Shown: positions 1 through 5,634 of the stretch, piece by piece | How positions within the stretch are numbered: position 1 is the stretch's first letter | How the letters are laid out: every line of letters starts with the position of its first letter | DNA from: an uncultured Bulleidia sp. | GTDB taxonomy: Bacteria > Bacillota_I > Bacilli_A > Erysipelotrichales > Erysipelotrichaceae | Length of the DNA stretch: 16,613 nucleotides | Assembly (NCBI GenBank): GCA_934754415.1 | Contig: CAKVIS010000039.1 | Location: 1-16,613 of the forward strand | Direction of reading: 5' to 3' | Notes under the pieces: generated by a model | Databases searched by the model: none | Told to the model about the DNA's origin: nothing | What the model saw: the letters and a program-made list of their open reading frames with translations, nothing else | Program-made: the position numbers and the translations under genes

Positions 1-75
1 CGTACGGTTCTTAGAGGAGTGAGTATCCCATATCTCTTGAAATATCTGAAAGAATGGGAGAAAATTTACTCATGA
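1..75 (+). CDS. C-terminal end of an unidentified protein (partial, 5' end outside window)
   Basis: An open frame enters from the left edge and runs 24 codons to a TGA at 73-75. The visible tail is short and contains LLKYLKEWEKIYS. It is too short to assign a family. The stop codon overlaps the ATG of the next gene in an ATGA arrangement, which is a strong sign of translational coupling and of a shared operon with the NusG domain II and Gx transporter genes. Genes of such operons often include flavin-transfer or prenyl-quinone enzymes, but nothing in these 24 residues shows which one this is. Confidence 0.6.
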   Translation, partial: RTVLRGVSIPYLLKYLKEWEKIYS

Positions 76-416
76 AAAAGAAAGAGTGGATTATTTTAAG
101 CGTAGCGGTAATTATAGCTGTTGCAGGTATTTTAGTATTTAAACTGACAAAGAAAAGCGAACCGGAAGTGCTGGTGGATATATATCACAGAGATAAGATT
201 GTAGAATCTTTTGATCCTTCTGTAGACGCAACCTATACCATCGAAGGAGATTACGGAACTTTGGATGTTGTTGTGAAAGATGGTAAATGGGAAGTGGATA
301 ATGAACAGTGTCCAAATCATATCTGTCATGGTATGGGATGGGTAGGTGTTGATGAATACATGCCAATTACCTGCATTCCTAACAATGTTGTGATTATTCA
401 AAGAAGTAATGACTAA
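72..416 (+). CDS. NusG domain II-containing membrane-anchored protein (EetA-like)
   Basis: A 114-residue protein with one N-terminal membrane helix (about residues 6-23) and an extracytoplasmic domain. The segment CPNHICHGMGW (Cys80, Cys85) followed by a third Cys at 101 is the signature of the NusG_II family. These stand-alone proteins are not transcription factors. In Listeria the related EetA acts with EetB in extracellular electron transfer, and such genes often sit near flavinylation genes. The ATG at 72 is chosen over the one at 54 because it forms an ATGA overlap with the upstream stop, has GGGAG at 56-60 ahead of it, and gives a typical MKKK membrane-protein start. It overlaps the next gene by 8 bases. 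The family call is firm; the physiological role is inferred. Confidence 0.85.
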   Translation: MKKKEWIILSVAVIIAVAGILVFKLTKKSEPEVLVDIYHRDKIVESFDPSVDATYTIEGDYGTLDVVVKDGKWEVDNEQCPNHICHGMGWVGVDEYMPITCIPNNVVIIQRSND

Positions 417-924
417 GCCTATGCGTAACAAGAGTATTAAACGATTTGTTTATCTGGCATTATTATCCGCTATGGCGATTACTCTGGCTCTGATTGAATC
501 TATCTATATCGGACCTATCTTCTTCGGCTTGCTGAGAGTTGGTCTTGCCAATATCATTGCATTACTTGCAATCAAATTACTTGGCGTAAAAGATATGATC
601 ATTGTCAACTGTATGCGTGTCATTATTTCCTCATTAATGAGAGGTACAATTTTCGGGACGACTTTCTGGATCAGTTTCGGTGGAGTTTTCTTAAGCAGTA
701 TTGTGCTGATTGTTCTGGATAAATTGCATTCCAGTCTGCTGTTTACAAGTATCTGCAGTGCTATTGCCCACTCCTGTGGTCAGGTAGTTATTGTAGTATT
801 ATTTTACATGCAGCCAGGTATTGCTATATTACTTCCGTATTTACTGATTGGTTCCATACCGATGGGAATCGTAACGGGCATTATAGCACAACTTGTATTG
901 AAAAGAGTTAAGCCAATTTTATGA
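409..924 (+). CDS. Gx transporter family protein (heptaprenyl diphosphate synthase component I-like, EetB-like)
   Basis: A 171-residue, highly hydrophobic integral membrane protein with about five helices and the typical opening 'ALLSAMAITLALIES' near residues 17-31. It matches the family annotated as Gx transporter or heptaprenyl diphosphate synthase component I. The latter name is historical, since the protein has no prenyl-transferase motif. Members resemble small substrate-binding (S) components of ECF transporters. Co-occurrence with a NusG domain II gene, here with an 8-base overlap, is a conserved pairing and matches EetA/EetB of the extracellular electron transfer locus. The ATG at 409 has only a weak AAGAAG site, so expression probably depends on coupling. 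An in-frame ATG at 421 is a possible alternative. The transported substrate cannot be told from sequence. Confidence 0.8.
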   Translation: MTKPMRNKSIKRFVYLALLSAMAITLALIESIYIGPIFFGLLRVGLANIIALLAIKLLGVKDMIIVNCMRVIISSLMRGTIFGTTFWISFGGVFLSSIVLIVLDKLHSSLLFTSICSAIAHSCGQVVIVVLFYMQPGIAILLPYLLIGSIPMGIVTGIIAQLVLKRVKPIL

Positions 925-928
925 TTTT

Positions 929-961
929 GTAGATATCTGCACAGTGGGTATCTACTTTTTT
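929..961 (+). terminator. Intrinsic terminator of the NusG_II/Gx transporter operon
   Basis: A 7-bp stem, GTAGATA (929-935) with TATCTAC (949-955), is followed by a run of T. It lies 4 bases after the Gx transporter stop codon. Confidence 0.75.
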
Positions 962-975
962 ATTGCCTGTCAGTA

Positions 976-984
976 TGCTACAAT
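976..984 (+). promoter_or_regulatory. Extended -10 promoter ahead of the degV gene
   Basis: TGCTACAAT fits an extended -10 element (TGnTATAAT, one mismatch), 41 bases ahead of the DegV start and downstream of the previous terminator. No good -35 box is visible at 17 bp. Confidence 0.45.
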
Positions 985-1024
985 AAGTGAGCTTTTATTT
1001 TTGAAACAAAGGAGGAGATAGGGT

Positions 1025-1900
1025 ATGAGTGAATATGTAGTAGCGACTGCCTCTACAGCAGATCTTGACGCAAATTGGATGAATCAACACCATGTACCAT
1101 TTGTGTCTTATACATTTGTCATTGAGGATACTTCCTATAAAGATGATTGTACTGATGCTACAAAGCAGTTTATTCTGGAACAGATGAAGATGGATAAAAT
1201 GGTTTCTACCACAGCCGTCTCTGTATATGAATATATGGAATTTTTTGAAAGCATTCTGGCCCAGGGTAAAGATATTTTATTTCTGGATATGACAAAATCC
1301 TTATCCTCTTCTTTCAATAACTCGCTTTTTGCAAAAGAAGAACTGTCTGAGAAATACCCAGAAAGAACCATAGAAATTATTGATACTAACGCTGTCACAA
1401 GCATTCTTGGCCTTCTTGTTAAAAAAGCAGTACAGCTTCATGAAGAGGGTAAATCTCTGCAGGAGGTGACTGCCTGGATTGAAGAAAACAAGAATAACTA
1501 TCATGGCAGATTTCTTGTGAATGACCTGCAGTGGCTCAGAAGAGGTGGCAGATTGTCTAACGCCTCTGCAATTGTAGGATCTTTACTATCTATCAAGCCG
1601 TTGATTGCAGTAGATGGGGAAGGAAAACTGGTTGCCTATTCCAAGGTTCGTGGTCATATGAAAGCCAGAAAACAGCTGCTGGAAGATATTCAGAAAGATA
1701 TGAATGATAAAACTGCAGAACAGGAAGTGGCAGTGATTTATTCTGGTGAAAAAGAAGAAGGAGAAATGTTCCTGGAGGAATTAAAAAAAAGTTTTCCTCA
1801 AATAGATAATGTACAGTTATACAGACTTGGCCCGGTAATCATGGGACATATAGGTCCTGGATTCCTGGCAGTGGTAGTGTATGGCAATAAGAGGAGTTAA
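1025..1900 (+). CDS. DegV family protein (FakB-type fatty acid-binding protein)
   Basis: A 291-residue protein of usual DegV length. Family motifs are visible in order: TASTADL near residues 8-14, the TKSLSSSF fatty-acid head-group loop at 90-97, and the long conserved block from LRRGGRLSNA (171-180) through SIKPLI (189-194). DegV/FakB proteins bind a fatty acid and present it to the kinase FakA, which makes acyl-phosphate for phospholipid synthesis. No fakA is in this window, so the partner is encoded elsewhere. The ATG at 1025 is preceded by GGAGG at 1011-1015 with 9 bases of spacing. The gene is monocistronic, with its own promoter-like sequence and a terminator overlapping its stop codon. 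Which fatty acid is bound cannot be told. The family is firm; a FakB role is the usual inference. Confidence 0.9.
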   Translation: MSEYVVATASTADLDANWMNQHHVPFVSYTFVIEDTSYKDDCTDATKQFILEQMKMDKMVSTTAVSVYEYMEFFESILAQGKDILFLDMTKSLSSSFNNSLFAKEELSEKYPERTIEIIDTNAVTSILGLLVKKAVQLHEEGKSLQEVTAWIEENKNNYHGRFLVNDLQWLRRGGRLSNASAIVGSLLSIKPLIAVDGEGKLVAYSKVRGHMKARKQLLEDIQKDMNDKTAEQEVAVIYSGEKEEGEMFLEELKKSFPQIDNVQLYRLGPVIMGHIGPGFLAVVVYGNKRS

Positions 1901-1912
1901 TCCTCTTTTTTT
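1889..1912 (+). terminator. Intrinsic terminator of the degV gene
   Basis: AAGAGGA (1889-1895), loop GTTAA, TCCTCTT (1901-1907), then a T run. The stem contains the last codons and the loop ends with the TAA stop. Confidence 0.85.
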
Positions 1913-1928
1913 CTTATAAGTATATAAA

Positions 1929-1953
1929 CAAAAAAGAAATCCGAAGATTTCTT
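1929..1953 (-). terminator. Terminator of downstream tRNA Glu-Trp operon copy
   Basis: On the minus strand an 8-bp stem AAGAAATC/GATTTCTT (plus-strand arms 1934-1941 and 1946-1953) closes a UUCG tetraloop and is followed by a U run. It lies 7 bases after the tRNA-Trp 3' end. Confidence 0.85.
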
Positions 1954-1960
1954 AAAAGAG

Positions 1961-2031
1961 CAGGGGTAGAGAGAATCGAACTCCCATCAGCGGTTTTGGA
2001 GACCGATGTACTACCATTGTACGATACCCCT
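1961..2031 (-). tRNA. tRNA-Trp(CCA), copy 1
   Basis: Read on the minus strand, the acceptor stem AGGGGTA pairs with TACCCCT. The anticodon loop CTCCAAA has U33 and anticodon CCA. The T-arm GGGAG-TTCGATT-CTCTC is normal and the discriminator is G. The 3' CCA is not encoded, unlike the neighbouring tRNA-Glu. It lies 13 bases downstream of tRNA-Glu in the same operon and is identical over its length to the copy at 2247-2317. Confidence 0.93.
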
Positions 2032-2044
2032 AAAAATAAAAAAA

Positions 2045-2121
2045 TGGTGACATGTACGGGATTCGAACCCGTGAGTGCCGCCGTGAAAGGGCGGTGTGTT
2101 AAGCCGCTTCACCAACATGCC
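2045..2121 (-). tRNA. tRNA-Glu(UUC), copy 1
   Basis: Minus strand: acceptor GGCATGT pairs with ACATGTC (one G-U). The anticodon stem CCGCC/GGCGG encloses CTTTCAC, anticodon TTC. The T-arm is GGGTTCGAATCCC, the discriminator is A and CCA is encoded. It differs from the copy at 2331-2407 by one base in the D-arm (AAGCGG here, AAGTGG there). Confidence 0.93.
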
Positions 2122-2148
2122 ACAGTGCTACTTAACTAGCGCTTCACT

Positions 2149-2177
2149 ATAATACTAGAGGGTCACTATAATTGCAA
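2149..2177 (-). promoter_or_regulatory. Promoter of tRNA Glu-Trp operon copy 1
   Basis: Minus strand: -35 TTGCAA (2172-2177), 17-bp spacer, -10 TATTAT (plus-strand 2149-2154). The same boxes and spacing occur before copy 2. Confidence 0.75.
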
Positions 2178-2213
2178 GTAAAAATTTACTGAATAGTTAC
2201 TTTTTTTGAGGTA

Positions 2214-2239
2214 AGAAAAAAGAAATCCGAAGATTTCTT
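2214..2239 (-). terminator. Terminator of upstream tRNA Glu-Trp operon copy
   Basis: Same 8-bp stem and UUCG loop as the terminator at 1929-1953 (plus-strand arms 2220-2227 and 2232-2239), followed on the minus strand by a U run. It separates the two tandem tRNA operons into independent units. Confidence 0.85.
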
Positions 2240-2246
2240 AAAAGAG

Positions 2247-2317
2247 CAGGGGTAGAGAGAATCGAACTCCCATCAGCGGTTTTGGAGACCGATGTACTAC
2301 CATTGTACGATACCCCT
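2247..2317 (-). tRNA. tRNA-Trp(CCA), copy 2
   Basis: Identical in sequence to the tRNA-Trp at 1961-2031: acceptor AGGGGTA/TACCCCT, anticodon CCA, no encoded 3' CCA. It lies 13 bases downstream of tRNA-Glu copy 2. Confidence 0.93.
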
Positions 2318-2330
2318 AATATACAAAAAA

Positions 2331-2407
2331 TGGTGACATGTACGGGATTCGAACCCGTGAGTGCCGCCGTGAAAGGGCGGTGTGTTAAGCCACTTCACCA
2401 ACATGCC
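2331..2407 (-). tRNA. tRNA-Glu(UUC), copy 2
   Basis: Same fold as the copy at 2045-2121, with anticodon TTC and encoded CCA. A single D-arm base differs (the base at plus position 2391 is a rather than g). It is the first gene of the upstream operon copy. Confidence 0.93.
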
Positions 2408-2434
2408 ACTTTGCTACCTAACTGGTGCCTCAAT

Positions 2435-2463
2435 ATAATACTAAAGGGGTTATCTAATTGCAA
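2435..2463 (-). promoter_or_regulatory. Promoter of tRNA Glu-Trp operon copy 2
   Basis: Minus strand: -35 TTGCAA (2458-2463), 17-bp spacer, -10 TATTAT (plus-strand 2435-2440). The boxes are the same as before copy 1, while the sequence between -10 and the tRNA has diverged. Confidence 0.75.
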
Positions 2464-2507
2464 GACTTTTTTTGTGTGGTCGAAAAATTTTTGTGTTGCA
2501 CAACAGT

Positions 2508-2552
2508 AAACTCCATTCTGCTGTTTATGTATCTGATGGCAGAATGGAGTTT
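2508..2552 (-). terminator. Long hairpin after mutY, possible terminator
   Basis: A perfect 14-bp inverted repeat, AAACTCCATTCTGC (2508-2521) and GCAGAATGGAGTTT (2539-2552), with a 17-base loop. It lies 24 bases past the mutY stop. On the minus strand the stem is not followed directly by a U run, so it may be a weak terminator or a 3'-end stabiliser. Confidence 0.5.
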
Positions 2553-2576
2553 CTATGCTGGACAATCTATGACAGA

Positions 2577-3647
2577 TTATTTGCGTAATCCGTATAATTC
2601 TACATATTTTTTAAATGCGGATGGAATAGCGAGATGCCTGATTTCTTCTCTTGAAAAAAAGACGAAAGAATCATCCAGCAGATGTTCTGGCTTTTTTACT
2701 TCTATTTCATAGGCTTTCATATTCCATTCAATATGTGTAAACAGATGTCTGGAAGAAGGAAGAGAATGCATATGCCTGATGATAAACCCCTGTTGCTGTA
2801 GCAGGGATTGTAATTCTTTTGCAGAACAGAAATGTTCTATCCCGTAGAACTCATAAAGATTGGCAAGTAATCCTTTTGCATCTCTTTTATGTAACAGAAA
2901 ACTGTCTTCGCATCTCAGAATACATAAGGTTCTTTCTACTGTTTTTCTCGTCGTCTTTTTGATGCGTACCGGAAGAACAGCTTCTGTATGCATGGCGTGA
3001 GCCTTACAGCTGTGCTGCAAAGGACATTTATGACACTGAGGTTGTGTGTTTGGAAGACAGATTGTTTCTCCAAGTTCCATTAACCCCTGTGTAAAACTTC
3101 TTACGAATTGTTTCTCATGGTATTGCTCAAAAAGGGAAGACAAAGCTGTATACGTATCTTTTTGTACAGGTGTATCCAGTACGTTTCTATCATCATTGCA
3201 AAGCCTTGCCATGACTCTGAGAACATTGCCGTCTATTGCCGGTTCAGCTATACCATAGGCAATGGATAGGATGGCTCCACAGGTATAAGGTCCTATACCT
3301 GGTAAAGCTAACAACTCTTTTTTGTTGCGGGGCAATTTTCCGTTATATTTTTCTGTTAACTCCATAGCACATTTTTTCAGGTTTCTGGCTCTGTTGTAGT
3401 ACCCGAGTCCTTCCCATAATCTTAAAAGGGCAGGCTCGTCTATTTCTGCTAAAGAAGCAATATCAGGCAGTACATGATGAAACTGCAGATATTTAGGGAT
3501 CACGGCTTCAATTCTTGTCTGCTGTAACATGATTTCAGAAATCCATACATCATAAGGATCGTGAGTATTTCTCCATGGCAAGTCTCTTGCGTTTTCTATA
3601 AACCATATACTGATGGCTTTTGCGTTTTCTAATGTAACTTCTAACAT
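2577..3647 (-). CDS. mutY: A/G-specific adenine DNA glycosylase MutY
   Basis: A 356-residue protein that removes adenine mispaired with 8-oxoguanine or guanine, in base excision repair. The order of parts is canonical. WFIENARDLPWR opens the glycosylase domain, with the catalytic Glu38 in SEIMLQQTR. A helix-hairpin-helix LPGIGPYTCGAI (115-126) leads to the catalytic Asp139 in AIDGNVLRV. Four cysteines (197, 205, 208, 214) form the C-x7-C-x2-C-x5-C iron-sulfur cluster. A C-terminal NUDIX-like domain (about 230-350), which recognises 8-oxoG, follows. The first Cys spacing is 7 rather than the 6 of E. coli, which to my knowledge also occurs in clostridial relatives. No ribosome binding site precedes the ATG, and an extended -10 sits about 8 bases upstream, so the mRNA may be leaderless. 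Confidence 0.95.
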   Translation of the reverse strand: MLEVTLENAKAISIWFIENARDLPWRNTHDPYDVWISEIMLQQTRIEAVIPKYLQFHHVLPDIASLAEIDEPALLRLWEGLGYYNRARNLKKCAMELTEKYNGKLPRNKKELLALPGIGPYTCGAILSIAYGIAEPAIDGNVLRVMARLCNDDRNVLDTPVQKDTYTALSSLFEQYHEKQFVRSFTQGLMELGETICLPNTQPQCHKCPLQHSCKAHAMHTEAVLPVRIKKTTRKTVERTLCILRCEDSFLLHKRDAKGLLANLYEFYGIEHFCSAKELQSLLQQQGFIIRHMHSLPSSRHLFTHIEWNMKAYEIEVKKPEHLLDDSFVFFSREEIRHLAIPSAFKKYVELYGLRK

Positions 3648-3654
3648 GCATATT

Positions 3655-3663
3655 ATTGTAACA
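3655..3663 (-). promoter_or_regulatory. Extended -10 promoter of mutY
   Basis: Minus strand TGTTACAAT fits an extended -10. Its 3' end lies 7 bases before the mutY ATG, which predicts a transcription start at or next to the start codon. It overlaps the -35 of the divergent tRNA-Gly promoter. Confidence 0.5.
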
Positions 3664-3686
3664 GGCTTTGAATTATTTGGTATACT
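3657..3686 (+). promoter_or_regulatory. Promoter of tRNA-Gly
   Basis: -35 TTGTAA (3657-3662), 18-bp spacer, -10 TATACT (3681-3686) preceded by TGG, an extended -10. It is 10 bases ahead of the mature tRNA 5' end. Confidence 0.6.
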
Positions 3687-3696
3687 ATAAGCACAT

Positions 3697-3767
3697 GCAT
3701 GTGTGATTCAATGGTAGAATGTCAGCTTCCCAAGCTGAATACGCGGGTTCGATTCCCGTCACGTGCT
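3697..3767 (+). tRNA. tRNA-Gly(CCC)
   Basis: The acceptor stem GCATGTG pairs with CACGTGC with one U-G. The D-arm ATTCAATGGTAGAAT, the anticodon stem TCAGC/GCTGA around TTCCCAA (anticodon CCC), and the T-arm CGGGTTCGATTCCCG are all normal. The discriminator is T and CCA is not encoded. The start at 3697 is set by the D-arm spacing. A start at GCACATG (3691) would leave an A-C mismatch and too long a gap. A run of five T begins at the discriminator base and may serve in termination. Confidence 0.92.
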
Positions 3768-3852
3768 TTTTGTATATGCATATTGGGGATGGGTAGATGA
3801 CAGATATGAATGACGAAGATATTTTAATAAAGATAGTCAAAAAGGATTTGAT

Positions 3853-4017
3853 GTGCAGAAGTGTTGTAATGACTATAAAAAAGTCAATTATAAAAGAATT
3901 ACAGCATTAATTCCAAGAAAGGATTCTGCCATGATAGAACATCTTGCAAAGCAGAAATCAGTTTCTACCTATATCTATGAAGTAATCCAAAAAGATATGA
4001 ACAACTGCAAAGATTAA
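3853..4017 (+). CDS. Small ribbon-helix-helix (Arc-like) protein, possibly truncated
   Basis: A 54-residue frame. The stretch NYKRITALIPRKDSAMIEHL followed by AKQKSVSTYIYEVI has the layout of an Arc/MetJ-type ribbon-helix-helix fold: a short beta strand, helix, turn and helix. The only start in this frame is GTG at 3853, with AAAGGA at 3841-3846 as a plausible ribosome binding site. An unrelated 37-codon frame with an ATG at 3797 overlaps its first third, so an older longer N terminus may have been lost by frameshift. The terminator at 4016-4040 begins inside its stop codon, which supports a real transcript. Such proteins often bind operator DNA or serve as antitoxins, but no toxin gene is adjacent. 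It lies downstream of tRNA-Gly and has no obvious promoter of its own. Confidence 0.5.
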   Translation: MQKCCNDYKKVNYKRITALIPRKDSAMIEHLAKQKSVSTYIYEVIQKDMNNCKD

Positions 4018-4043
4018 AGAACAGCCTCGTGCTGTTCTTTTTG
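4016..4043 (+). terminator. Intrinsic terminator after the RHH gene
   Basis: Perfect 10-bp stem AAAGAACAGC (4016-4025) and GCTGTTCTTT (4031-4040) with a 5-base loop, ending in a T-rich tract. Confidence 0.85.
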
Positions 4044-4050
4044 CGTATAC

Positions 4051-4085
4051 AATAAAAAAGCTTCCATCTTTAAAGAAATGGAAGC
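4051..4085 (-). terminator. Intrinsic terminator of the MATE gene
   Basis: On the minus strand GCTTCCAT (from 4085 down to 4078) pairs with ATGGAAGC (4067 to 4060), followed by TTTTTTATT. The loop contains a small self-complementary CTTTAAAG. It faces the plus-strand terminator at 4016-4043. Confidence 0.85.
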
Positions 4086-4090
4086 AGATT

Positions 4091-5440
4091 TTACATAAGT
4101 GTATGTAATCTTCTGAAAGTGGATTTTAAGCAAATCAGACTGAATACAGAAGTGACTACTTCACTGATGACAAATGCCCACCAGGTGGCCTGTAATCCAA
4201 ATACTTTGGAAAGGATATAAGCGCATGGAATAATCAGAATCATCTGTCTTAATAAGGAAAGAAACAATGACTGTTTACTGCCATCCAGTGCCTGTAACAT
4301 ACCACATATCTGTACGTTAATGCCTCCCAAAACAAAGGAGATAGCACATATTCTCAAGGTAGGAATACCTATTTCCAGCATGGTGCTGTCCGCATTGAAT
4401 AAACCTAACAATGCAGAAGGAACAGATTCAAACAAAATAGTTCCTGCAAACATGATAATACAGGTGTAAATCAATGTGAGTTTAATACATTCTTTAATAC
4501 GTGAAATGTTTTTTGCACCGTAGTTAAAACTGATAATGGCAATAATGGCATTGGAAATACCATTGGTAGCCATAAACATGAACTGCTGTAATTTGAAGAA
4601 AATACTGTAAACAGAAACGGCTGTAGTGGAATATTCGGCAAGTATCTTATTAATAAAAACTGTACTTATGGAAAGAATGGAATTCATAGCCATAGCAGGA
4701 ATTGCAATGGCATACATTTCTTTAAATAAGTGGAAGTCTGGTTTGAAATCCTCTTTGTGTACCTGAATATCTTTGACGTGATGTTTTGTAAGATAGATAC
4801 CTAAAGACATCCCCAGCATCTGTCCGATGACTGTAGCGATGGCTGCACCTGTAATTCCCATTGCAGGAAAGCCGCATAAACCAAAGATAAGAACTGGATC
4901 CAGAATAATATTGGTTAAAGCACCGGCAGATTGCATGATCATGTTATAGACGGCATTACCTGTAGCCTGCATGACTCTTTCATAGGCAATTTCAATATGA
5001 ACTCCAAAACTGAATATGGTAACAATCTGCATGTATTTCACACCCTGATTGATGATTTCCACATCTGAAGAGAACAGAGATAAAAACCATCTGGCACAGA
5101 ATAAACCGAATATCAGGAATACTACAGAATGGAAAACAGCCATCATCATTCCATGAGCAAGTACTTTTTCGGCTTTTTTTACATCCTGCTGTCCTAAACT
5201 TCTTGCAAGAAGTGCCTGAATACTCAAGGCAGAACCTATAGAGATAGCAATTAATATCATCTGTATCGGATAACATAAAGATACGGCATCCAGAGCAGTT
5301 CTTGAGTACCTTGCCACAAACATACTGTCTACAATGTTGTAGAGAGCCTGAATTACCATGGACACGATGATTGGAAGACTCATGGTAGTGATGAGCTTCT
5401 TCATCGGCATGGTATACATTTTATTGTTTTCTAAAGACAT
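4091..5440 (-). CDS. MATE family multidrug/toxin efflux transporter
   Basis: A 449-residue integral membrane protein with about 12 helices, arranged as two homologous six-helix halves. SLPIIVSMVIQALYNIVDSM near residues 21-40 and the segment ALLARSLGQQDVKKAE after helix 2 are typical of the MATE/NorM-DinF fold. MATE proteins export cationic drugs or metabolites in exchange for Na+ or H+; the substrate here is unknown. An in-frame ATG 18 codons upstream exists, but the start at 5440 is chosen because GGAGGT (plus-strand 5451-5456) lies 10 bases ahead of it, while the extended N terminus is not conserved-looking. The gene is monocistronic with its own terminator and diverges from a lipoprotein gene. 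An inverted repeat inside its promoter suggests control by a repressor. Confidence 0.92.
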   Translation of the reverse strand: MSLENNKMYTMPMKKLITTMSLPIIVSMVIQALYNIVDSMFVARYSRTALDAVSLCYPIQMILIAISIGSALSIQALLARSLGQQDVKKAEKVLAHGMMMAVFHSVVFLIFGLFCARWFLSLFSSDVEIINQGVKYMQIVTIFSFGVHIEIAYERVMQATGNAVYNMIMQSAGALTNIILDPVLIFGLCGFPAMGITGAAIATVIGQMLGMSLGIYLTKHHVKDIQVHKEDFKPDFHLFKEMYAIAIPAMAMNSILSISTVFINKILAEYSTTAVSVYSIFFKLQQFMFMATNGISNAIIAIISFNYGAKNISRIKECIKLTLIYTCIIMFAGTILFESVPSALLGLFNADSTMLEIGIPTLRICAISFVLGGINVQICGMLQALDGSKQSLFLSLLRQMILIIPCAYILSKVFGLQATWWAFVISEVVTSVFSLICLKSTFRRLHTLM

Positions 5441-5522
5441 AACTATATTCACCTCCAAAATTAAAGACACTTTGAGGGTTCTTATGGTTATCACAAAGTG
5501 GGAAACTTACGTTCAGGTAGTG

Positions 5523-5551
5523 ATTTAATCAAAAAGTATGATTAAAGTCAA
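5523..5551 (-). promoter_or_regulatory. Promoter of the MATE gene with embedded inverted repeat
   Basis: Minus strand: -35 TTGACT (plus-strand 5546-5551), 17-bp spacer, -10 TTAAAT (5523-5528). TTTAATC (5524-5530) and GATTAAA (5540-5546) form a perfect 7-bp inverted repeat with a 9-bp centre lying between and over the two boxes. Confidence 0.45.
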
Positions 5552-5579
5552 ATGAAATTATGAAAAACTCACTTTGATG

Positions 5580-5588
5580 TGCTAACAT
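5580..5588 (+). promoter_or_regulatory. Possible extended -10 of the lipoprotein gene
   Basis: TGCTAACAT resembles an extended -10 and lies 47 bases ahead of the lipoprotein ATG. No convincing -35 box is present. Confidence 0.3.
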
Positions 5589-5634
5589 ATCCGAGGAAAG
5601 CTATACAGAACTTTCACATTAAGAGGGAGAAAAC

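Larger units (their letters stand above)
1929..2463 (-). repeat. Tandem duplication of a complete tRNA operon (unit about 286 bp)
   Basis: Promoter, tRNA-Glu, tRNA-Trp and terminator occur twice with a 286-bp offset (1934-2177 and 2220-2463). tRNAs and terminator stems are nearly identical. The spacers between tRNA and promoter and between the two tRNAs differ at several positions, so the duplication is not brand new or the tRNAs are held by selection. Confidence 0.85.

Noticed and set aside
132..431. Minus-strand open frames opposite the NusG_II gene (and similar frames opposite degV, carA, carB, purF)
   Set aside because: They lie opposite well-supported genes, have no ribosome binding sites and show no recognisable domains.
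2282..2712. Plus-strand frames across the tRNA cluster and the mutY 3' end
   Set aside because: They are read through antisense tRNA sequence and the mutY tail; no start signals or protein family.
2577..3647. Anomalous Fe-S cluster in MutY (C-x7-C instead of C-x6-C)
   Set aside because: As far as I know this extra residue also occurs in MutY of clostridial relatives, so it is not treated as a defect.
3797..3910. 37-codon ATG frame overlapping the RHH-like gene
   Set aside because: No recognisable domain and it stops inside the better-supported RHH frame; kept only as a hint of a past frameshift.
5508..5516. TACGTTCAG, which fits a LytTR half-site consensus, between MATE and the lipoprotein gene
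   Set aside because: No second copy at about 21 bases on either side, so it is likely chance.
5468..5576. Three copies of CACTTTG (5468 plus, 5494-5500 inverted, 5570 plus)
   Set aside because: Seven-base AT-rich words with irregular spacing are not enough to call an operator.
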